Shown one piece after another: positions 6,436 through 10,826 of a stretch of DNA of 10,826 bases. The position numbers and the translations under genes were made by a program. Location: contig DFKM01000156.1 of assembly GCA_002373555.1 (NCBI GenBank), positions 1-10,826 on the forward strand, read 5' to 3'. The stretch comes from Lachnospiraceae bacterium UBA3645. Lineage in GTDB: Bacteria > Bacillota > Clostridia > Lachnospirales > Lachnospiraceae. The notes under the pieces were generated by a model. That model was not told the DNA's origin. It saw only the letters and a list, made by a program, of their open reading frames with translations, and did not search any database. Numbering within the stretch: position 1 is the stretch's first letter; each line of letters opens with the position of its first letter.

Positions 6436-7554
6436 TCAGTTCTGCTGCAGGATATATCTTTTGATGCCGTTATAGATATCCTCTTCCTCCGGCGGACAGC
6501 TGGCGATGGAATAATCAAACCCGCGGGTACAGTTTCCCACGCCCAGTCTGCCGGTCTTCCCACGGTGTCCCTGGCCGATGGCAATGGTCGTGTCCAGCTG
6601 CTCCAGCAGGCCTTCCGCGCGCAGACGGTCCAGCGCCGGGACCAACATGGCATAGCAGGCGCTGCAGGAATCGGATTCGTCGACAGCATAGCTGACATCC
6701 AGCAGATGATGCTCCATCGGGGCATCGTCCGTCGGATCGCCTTCGCAGGTGATCAGGCGCAGCGCGGACAGATCGGCGCTGCCGATGCCGAGTTTTTCCG
6801 CCATCCCGATATAAGGAACTTTCGAGACGGGAACACCCAGCAGGGAACATGTATAAGCATCCGTCAGCACGGGATCAAGCGCGGCCATGATGCAGTTGCG
6901 GACAAGCGGGCTGCCGCCTTCCTCAAAATCCGGATCGCCGCAGATGTGATCGATGACGATAAAATCCGGGCGGATCGCGGTGTTCAGATGGGCGATCGGT
7001 TTATGCAGGCCGATCGTATGGAAGCGCCGTTTCTCCCGGTTCGGGATCAGGCCCTTCATGTTCTTGAGGGCACAGGTGACATGCGTCTGACAATGGCCTT
7101 TGAGCACCGGAACATTGATCAGAAAGTCGAAATTCCGCACGCAATTGCAGACGGAGAGTTTCATGCCCGCTGCGTCAGCCGTATAAGTGCCGTCTTTCTG
7201 AGTATCCAGAAGCGGTACGCCGTATTGTTCGGATAGCGCATTGTAACCGCAGTACTCGAACGCCTCCGCCGTTTTGTCGCCGACCCAGGAGCCCTCGGCG
7301 ATCACGAGATCGGAGAAGCCGTTTTCCTGCAGATACTCGATGATCCCGGCGACGATCTCCGGGTGGGTCGTGCCGCCGAAATCCGCCGGTGCAGGCGTGA
7401 CCAGGTTCGGCTTGATGCCGATGCGGACTGCTGACGCCGGCCGTCTGTCAGTCGTGCGGAAAATGTGTTCTGCAAGCGCCGTCTGCGTGAGAAGCCGTTT
7501 TGTCATCTCTTTAAAATCCGTCCCGTAGGAACGCCAGATCTCGTTTCTCTCCAT
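6436..7554 (-). CDS. DUF362 family protein with a four-cysteine C-terminal region
   Basis: This 372-residue protein matches the DUF362 family through KPNLVTP (48-54), the GTTHPEIV region (61-68), VIAEGSW (84-90), FLINVPVLKGH (144-154), CALKNMKG (161-168) and DPVLTDAYTCSLLG (227-240). DUF362 proteins often end in a ferredoxin-like domain. Here there is no classical CxxCxxCxxxC pair. Instead the tail has CSAC (Cys297, Cys300), GNCTRGF (Cys342) and SCPPEEEDIYNG (Cys353), four cysteines that could hold a cluster or metal; this is inference. The biochemical function of the family is not established. GGAGG (7562-7566) lies 7 nt before ATG 7554. It has its own promoter, is divergent from the flavin-reductase-like gene and is convergent with the small membrane protein gene. 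Confidence 0.88.
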   Translation of the reverse strand: MERNEIWRSYGTDFKEMTKRLLTQTALAEHIFRTTDRRPASAVRIGIKPNLVTPAPADFGGTTHPEIVAGIIEYLQENGFSDLVIAEGSWVGDKTAEAFEYCGYNALSEQYGVPLLDTQKDGTYTADAAGMKLSVCNCVRNFDFLINVPVLKGHCQTHVTCALKNMKGLIPNREKRRFHTIGLHKPIAHLNTAIRPDFIVIDHICGDPDFEEGGSPLVRNCIMAALDPVLTDAYTCSLLGVPVSKVPYIGMAEKLGIGSADLSALRLITCEGDPTDDAPMEHHLLDVSYAVDESDSCSACYAMLVPALDRLRAEGLLEQLDTTIAIGQGHRGKTGRLGVGNCTRGFDYSIASCPPEEEDIYNGIKRYILQQN

Positions 7555-7575
7555 GGTAATGCCTCCGTTTCAGAC

Positions 7576-7603
7576 AGTATAGCAGAGAATGGGCGCATTG
7601 CAA
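7576..7603 (-). promoter_or_regulatory. Promoter of the DUF362 gene
   Basis: On the minus strand, TTGCAA (7598-7603), a 16-bp spacer and TATACT (7576-7581) lie just upstream of the ribosome binding site. Transcription is predicted to begin near 7569, leaving a very short leader. Confidence 0.6.
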
Positions 7604-7629
7604 ACGGCTATGATACTCGGCAGATCTGT

Positions 7630-7658
7630 TTGCATTTGATTATGAAAAATGCTACAGT
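7630..7658 (+). promoter_or_regulatory. Promoter of the flavin-reductase-like gene
   Basis: TTGCAT (7630-7635), a 17-bp spacer and TACAGT (7653-7658) precede a GGAGG at 7681-7685. The match is moderate. The in-frame ATG at 7649 falls inside this promoter, which argues against using it as the start codon. Confidence 0.5.
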
Positions 7659-7693
7659 ATTCAGTACCAGATCATTTTATGGAGGTTATTGAA

Positions 7694-8260
7694 ATGAAGA
7701 AAGATCTCGGCGTCGTGCAGGCCGTATTTCCGATGCCTGTACTGATGGTAGCTGCATATGATGAAAATGAGAAAGTCAACGTCATGAATGTTGCCTGGGG
7801 CATGATCTCTGCAATGAACCAGATCACCCTGTTTATCGGCAGAGGAAAGAAGACCATGCAGAATATCCGTGTCTCGAAGGCTTTCACCGTGAGCCTTGCC
7901 GACCGTGCCCATATGAAGGAAGCGGATTTCTTCGGCATCGCATCCGGCAATAAGATGGATGACAAGTTTGAACGTACCGGACTGACCGCGGTGAAGAGCG
8001 ATCATGTGCACGCGCCCATTATTGACGAATTCCCTGTCGTCATGGAATGCGAGCTGGAGCAGGAGATCGATACGGAGGAGTTTCATGCCGTCGTCGGAAA
8101 GATCGTGAATGTGAAAGCAGAAGAGGGCGTGCTGGATGAGGCCGGCAAAGTCGATCCGGAGAAGATTGGCGCGATCCTGTTCGATCAGTTCCGGAACGAT
8201 TACTATGCGATCGGCGAGAAGGCCGGAAAGGCGTGGGGAGAAGGCAAGAGCCTGATGTAA
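7694..8260 (+). CDS. Flavin reductase-like (FMN-binding split barrel) family protein
   Basis: This 188-residue cytoplasmic protein has the flavin reductase-like split-barrel pattern: PMPVLMVAAYDENEK (13-27), NVMNVAWGMIS (29-39), a beta strand with FIGRGKKTMQNI (47-58), FTVSLAD (64-70), FFGIASGNKMDDKFERTGL (79-97) and PVVMECELEQ (114-123) before the conserved VVGKIVNV strand (133-140). Members bind FMN and either reduce flavin with NAD(P)H or act in flavin-dependent chemistry; the partner is unknown here. GGAGG lies 8 nt before ATG 7694. The longer frame from ATG 7649 would add 15 residues, has no ribosome binding site and overlaps the promoter. The gene is monocistronic and ends at a strong hairpin. 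Confidence 0.87.
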   Translation: MKKDLGVVQAVFPMPVLMVAAYDENEKVNVMNVAWGMISAMNQITLFIGRGKKTMQNIRVSKAFTVSLADRAHMKEADFFGIASGNKMDDKFERTGLTAVKSDHVHAPIIDEFPVVMECELEQEIDTEEFHAVVGKIVNVKAEEGVLDEAGKVDPEKIGAILFDQFRNDYYAIGEKAGKAWGEGKSLM

Positions 8261-8272
8261 AAATATGTGTGA

Positions 8273-8319
8273 ACAAAAAGAAGATCTGCAGATCTATGAC
8301 CTGCAGATCTTCTTTTTGT
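8273..8319. terminator. Bidirectional terminator with a perfect 19-bp stem
   Basis: The arms ACAAAAAGAAGATCTGCAG (8273-8291) and CTGCAGATCTTCTTTTTGT (8301-8319) pair without mismatch around a 9-nt loop. The A5 and T5 runs at the stem base supply the U tract in both directions. It lies 12 bp after the flavin-reductase-like gene and 29 bp from the end of the opposing nucleoside hydrolase gene, so it probably serves both. Confidence 0.92.
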
Positions 8320-8324
8320 ACTTG

Positions 8325-8360
8325 CAGCTGTCAGCTCCTTCCAGTGTCTCAGCTGTCAGC
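8325..8360. repeat. 11-bp direct repeat at the nucleoside hydrolase stop
   Basis: CAGCTGTCAGC occurs at 8325-8335 and again at 8350-8360. The second copy holds the last codons of the nucleoside hydrolase gene, and its stop codon begins one base beyond it. The first copy may be a small slippage duplication. No function is implied. Confidence 0.4.
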
Positions 8361-9284
8361 ATCCGGATAATTGATCGCAAGCTTCGCGTACAGATCCTCC
8401 AGATCCAGTCTGACGTCCATCGTGTGATATACACGGATCTTCCGACTGGAGTTTCCCGGAACATATTTCATGTCTTCATTGATCCGAGGTGCGTCAATAT
8501 AAGTATATCCGCCGACGCGCTCTCTGTCCTCCAGCAGCGCACAGATCACGCCTTCATCGCCGAGACACCAGGTCTCGCCGTGCGGCCAGTGGGAGAGGTC
8601 GGCAAGCTTATCGTTCAGATCGATCATCTGGTCAAAGAGGTATTTTCCGATCCGGCCGTACGGGCGGACTCTGACCTGCAGCTCGGCAAGCGAAACGGCG
8701 AACTGCTTGTAGGTGTTTGTGGGCACCTGCCAGAGCGGCATGGAAGAGGAGAAGACAACATTCGCGGCAGCGATATCGCTCATCAGGTTGAATTCCTCTT
8801 TGCCTTCCGGATAGTCGCCGCCGCCGATCCAGATGCAGGTTATTCTTTCGCAGATCTTCGGCTCCATCAGGATCGCACAGGCAAGATCTGTGATCGCGCC
8901 CTGCATGCCGATATAGAGCGGCCGGGGATCATCCCGCATGGCTTCTTCAATGATGAATTCTGCGGCTTCGGTGACGATCGGCGTTGCTTCATCCGGAATC
9001 CCTTCTTCCGCGCCTTTAAAGACCGGGTATTTTCCGGCAAGCCCCATCAGATCCAGGATCAGATTGATTTCCCTGAGGCTGGCCTGCGCAGTGGTCTTCG
9101 GCGGATGCCGGTAATTATTGCCTTTTTCAAAGTGGCCGGCTATGATCCCGCGGACATCCAGCTTGTCCGTCATCAGGATATGGGCCAGCGTGAACTGGTC
9201 GTCAGCTTCATTTTTGGCGTCGGTATGGACGATATAGCGGATCTTTTTCTGATCCGGAACATGGAATGCGTAATTGGGCCACAT
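8349..9284 (-). CDS. Nucleoside hydrolase family protein (IUNH-like) with a variant metal site
   Basis: This is a 311-residue protein with the nucleoside hydrolase fold. The N-terminal aspartate cluster reads HTDAKNEADDQ (20-30; Asp22, Asp28, Asp29) instead of the classical DVDTGxDD. Later family landmarks are IGMQGAITDLA (125-135), WIGGGDYPEGKEEFNLMSD (152-170; Asn166) and LGDEGVICALL (241-251), the place of the usual Asp that completes calcium binding. It probably cleaves an N-ribosidic bond of a purine or pyrimidine nucleoside, or a related ribosyl compound; the variant motif leaves specificity open. The start is ATG 9284, because AAAGGAG lies 7 nt upstream. A frame reaching back to 9350 adds 22 residues but runs through the promoter. 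It is divergent from the esterase gene at 9428. Confidence 0.82.
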   Translation of the reverse strand: MWPNYAFHVPDQKKIRYIVHTDAKNEADDQFTLAHILMTDKLDVRGIIAGHFEKGNNYRHPPKTTAQASLREINLILDLMGLAGKYPVFKGAEEGIPDEATPIVTEAAEFIIEEAMRDDPRPLYIGMQGAITDLACAILMEPKICERITCIWIGGGDYPEGKEEFNLMSDIAAANVVFSSSMPLWQVPTNTYKQFAVSLAELQVRVRPYGRIGKYLFDQMIDLNDKLADLSHWPHGETWCLGDEGVICALLEDRERVGGYTYIDAPRINEDMKYVPGNSSRKIRVYHTMDVRLDLEDLYAKLAINYPDADS

Positions 9285-9316
9285 AGTCTGTCTCCTTTTA
9301 TTTCTGTTGTGACTGC

Positions 9317-9325
9317 AGTATAACA
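9317..9325 (-). promoter_or_regulatory. Extended -10 promoter of the nucleoside hydrolase gene
   Basis: The minus strand reads TGTTATACT, an extended -10 with one mismatch. No clear -35 is seen. It lies about 30 bp before the start codon, with AAAGGAG between. Confidence 0.5.
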
Positions 9326-9383
9326 CACAGGGAAAAGAAATGATCATCATAATCTGACATTACTGTTCTTTTTCTGCATTGTC

Positions 9384-9392
9384 TGTTATAAT
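9384..9392 (+). promoter_or_regulatory. Extended -10 promoter of the esterase gene
   Basis: TGTTATAAT is a perfect extended -10, with only a poor -35 candidate upstream. The start near 9399 leaves a leader of about 29 nt carrying AAGGGGG (9411-9417) before ATG 9428. It faces away from the closely similar promoter of the nucleoside hydrolase gene, about 60 bp apart. Confidence 0.6.
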
Positions 9393-9427
9393 AGTGCAGA
9401 TTTCGGGATCAAGGGGGAAGACGAACC

Positions 9428-10306
9428 ATGTCCATAACAAGCACGATGGTCAGGACGAATTTTAAACTGGGAGACGATAAACGGGATGCGGGCCTTGCGA
9501 CGCCAGAGAATGTCATCCGCTATGATGACATTGCTTATGGACCGGATCGGAAATGGCAGATATTGGATGTATACCGGCCGAAGACCGAGGCAGGGAAGTG
9601 CCTGCCCGTGATCGTCAATGTCCACGGCGGCGGCTGGGTCTACGGTACGAAGGAAACGTATCAGTTCTATTGCATGAGCCTCGCCAAACGTGGATTCGCG
9701 GTCGTGAATTTCACTTACCGTCTGGCGCCGGAGTTTAAGTTCCCGGCGTCGCTGGAAGATACAAATACGGTGTTTTCCTGGGTCCTTTCCCATGCGGAAG
9801 AATACGGATTTGATACGGCGCATGTATTTGCCGTCGGGGATTCCGCCGGCGCGCATATCCTGGGTTTGTATGCCTGCATCTGCACGAATCCGGCCTATGC
9901 CGCGGAATATGATTTCCGGGTGCCGGAAGAATTTGTTCCGAAGGCGATCGCGCTGAACTGCGGCGTGTACAGGATCAATCTGCGGGAGAAAGGGCTTACG
10001 GCGAATCTGATGAAGGATCTGCTGCCCGGGAAAGGGAAGCCGGAAGAGATCAGAAAGATCGATGTTCTGGATCATATCACGGAGGCTTTTCCGCCGGTCC
10101 TTTACATGACATGCTCCGATGACTTCCTGAAAAGCGCAGCGCCGCAGCTCGGTGAGAAGCTTGCGGAAAAAGGCGTGCCGAATGTGTTTAAGTATTACGG
10201 AGATGAGCAGAATAAGCTGGCGCATGTTTTCCACTGTGACATGAGGCTACCGGAAGCGGCGCAGTGCAACGATGAGGAGTGTGCGTACTTCAGGGAATTC
10301 TGCTGA
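9428..10306 (+). CDS. Alpha/beta hydrolase, HSL / BD-FAE-type esterase
   Basis: This is a 292-residue serine esterase of the hormone-sensitive-lipase-like group (alpha/beta hydrolase_3, BD-FAE type). The oxyanion motif HGGGW is at 66-70, the family element YRLAPEFKFPA at 97-107 and the nucleophile elbow GDSAG at 137-141 (Ser139). The likely acid is Asp232 in CSDDFL, and the base is His266 in LAHVFH. The triad is complete, length is normal and no signal peptide is present, so it acts in the cytoplasm on small acyl or acetyl esters, possibly from carbohydrate acetates; the substrate is inference. AAGGGGG lies 10 nt before ATG 9428; the in-frame ATG at 9446 has no ribosome binding site. It is monocistronic and ends before a hairpin terminator. 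Confidence 0.88.
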   Translation: MSITSTMVRTNFKLGDDKRDAGLATPENVIRYDDIAYGPDRKWQILDVYRPKTEAGKCLPVIVNVHGGGWVYGTKETYQFYCMSLAKRGFAVVNFTYRLAPEFKFPASLEDTNTVFSWVLSHAEEYGFDTAHVFAVGDSAGAHILGLYACICTNPAYAAEYDFRVPEEFVPKAIALNCGVYRINLREKGLTANLMKDLLPGKGKPEEIRKIDVLDHITEAFPPVLYMTCSDDFLKSAAPQLGEKLAEKGVPNVFKYYGDEQNKLAHVFHCDMRLPEAAQCNDEECAYFREFC

Positions 10307-10331
10307 AGGAATCCGAAAGAGGCGTAAAGAA

Positions 10332-10358
10332 AGAGGAGACAGCCCGTCTGTCTCCTCT
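10332..10358. terminator. Hairpin terminator between the esterase gene and aspS
   Basis: AGAGGAGACAG (10332-10342) and CTGTCTCCTCT (10348-10358) form an 11-bp stem with a 5-nt loop. It can extend by GAAA/TTTC with one bulged G at 10359. It lies 25 bp after the esterase stop and 25 bp from the end of the convergent aspS gene, so it may serve both. The flanking T run is short and broken. Confidence 0.75.
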
Positions 10359-10383
10359 GTTTCATTCTTCTGCTGCAAATGGA

Positions 10384-10826
10384 TCAGTCTTCGCTGACGA
10401 CTGCGATATGCAGCTCGTCCAGCTGTTTCTGCTCTACGACGGACGGCGCGCCCATCATGATATCCTGCGCGTTCTTGTTCATCGGGAATGCGATGACCTC
10501 GCGGATGGATTCCTCGCCGGCCAGCAGCATGACCATGCGGTCCACACCGGGCGCGATGCCTGCGTGCGGCGGCGCACCGTAGGTGAACGCGTTGTACATG
10601 GCCGGGAATTTGGCCTTCACTTCCTCTTCGCCCAGTCTTACCATCTCGAAAGCCTTGACCATGATCTCGGGATCATGATTTCGGACGGCGCCGGAGGAAA
10701 GCTCCACGCCGTTGCAGACCAGATCGTACTGATCCGCCATGATCTCCAGCGGGTCGATCTCACCGCACTCTGCTGCGAGCAGCGTTTCCATGCCGCCGGA
10801 CGGCATGGAGAAAGGATTGTGGCAGA
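10384..10826 (-). CDS. aspS: Aspartyl-tRNA synthetase, C-terminal part (5' end beyond the window)
   Basis: The minus-strand frame is open from the right edge to the TGA at 10384-10386, giving 146 visible C-terminal residues of a class II synthetase that charges tRNA(Asp). It begins [13 protein letters not shown], the HHPF-type segment after the bacterial insertion domain. It continues with [19 protein letters not shown], the aspartate-site and ATP-site strand, and with class II motif 3 in [13 protein letters not shown] (GVDR at about 93-96 of the visible part). It ends with [14 protein letters not shown] and a short LHIAVVSED tail. All this is typical of bacterial-type AspRS. An in-frame ATG at 10806 is internal, not the start. 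Whether it is the discriminating or non-discriminating form cannot be judged, because the anticodon-binding domain is outside the window. Confidence 0.95.
   Translation of the reverse strand, partial: CHNPFSMPSGGMETLLAAECGEIDPLEIMADQYDLVCNGVELSSGAVRNHDPEIMVKAFEMVRLGEEEVKAKFPAMYNAFTYGAPPHAGIAPGVDRMVMLLAGEESIREVIAFPMNKNAQDIMMGAPSVVEQKQLDELHIAVVSED

Noticed and set aside
6565..7236. 223-codon plus-strand frame opposite the DUF362 gene
   Set aside because: Antisense shadow without a ribosome binding site or motifs.
8265..9323. 352-codon plus-strand frame opposite the nucleoside hydrolase gene
   Set aside because: It begins inside the terminator hairpin region and runs antisense to a recognised enzyme gene; no motifs or start signals.
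9386..10234. 282-codon minus-strand frame opposite the esterase gene
   Set aside because: Antisense shadow; the plus-strand frame has the full esterase triad and a ribosome binding site.

Overview
The window looks like a chromosomal segment of a low-to-medium GC Gram-positive anaerobe, most likely a member of the Clostridia (Lachnospiraceae-like). This is inferred from the BspA-type leucine-rich-repeat surface protein, the strong AGGAGG-type ribosome binding sites, the TTGxxx/TATAAT and extended -10 promoters, and the family flavour of HflX, the YdhF-like aldo/keto reductase and AspRS. No species name can be supported from the sequence alone.

Layout. Positions 1-1821 (+) hold the 3' part of a large secreted surface protein: beta-sandwich modules, an MBG/Ig-like module, a helical spacer and C-terminal BspA-type LRRs. 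Positions 1822-2744 are the only gene-poor stretch. It contains a bidirectional hairpin terminator, a decayed minus-strand hydrophobic micropeptide ending in ICKWLDGD, an apparently frameshifted two-helix membrane micropeptide, and a weak 89-codon ORF that overlaps it. From 2745 onward the window is compact. In order it carries a monoacylglycerol-lipase-like hydrolase (+), the ribosome-associated GTPase hflX (-) and a YdhF-like aldo/keto reductase (-). A 64-residue membrane micropeptide (+), a DUF362 protein with a possible Fe-S tail (-) and a flavin-reductase-fold protein (+) follow. A nucleoside-hydrolase-family enzyme (-), an HSL/BD-FAE-type esterase (+) and the C-terminal quarter of aspartyl-tRNA synthetase (-, running off the right edge) complete it.

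How the genes relate. Almost every gene has its own promoter and neighbours face alternate directions, giving a series of divergent intergenic promoter regions and convergent ends. Two convergent ends carry strong bidirectional hairpins: a perfect 19-bp stem at 8273-8319 and an 11-bp stem at 10332-10358. Only the aldo/keto reductase and hflX could be co-transcribed, and hflX appears to have its own extended -10. The genes do not form one pathway. They read as independent housekeeping and scavenging functions: ester hydrolysis, carbonyl reduction, nucleoside salvage, flavin chemistry, ribosome rescue and translation. I see no defence system, CRISPR array, phage or integrase, tRNA or rRNA. The most unusual material is the micropeptide and pseudogene islet at 1930-2640 and the cysteine-bearing tail of the DUF362 protein.
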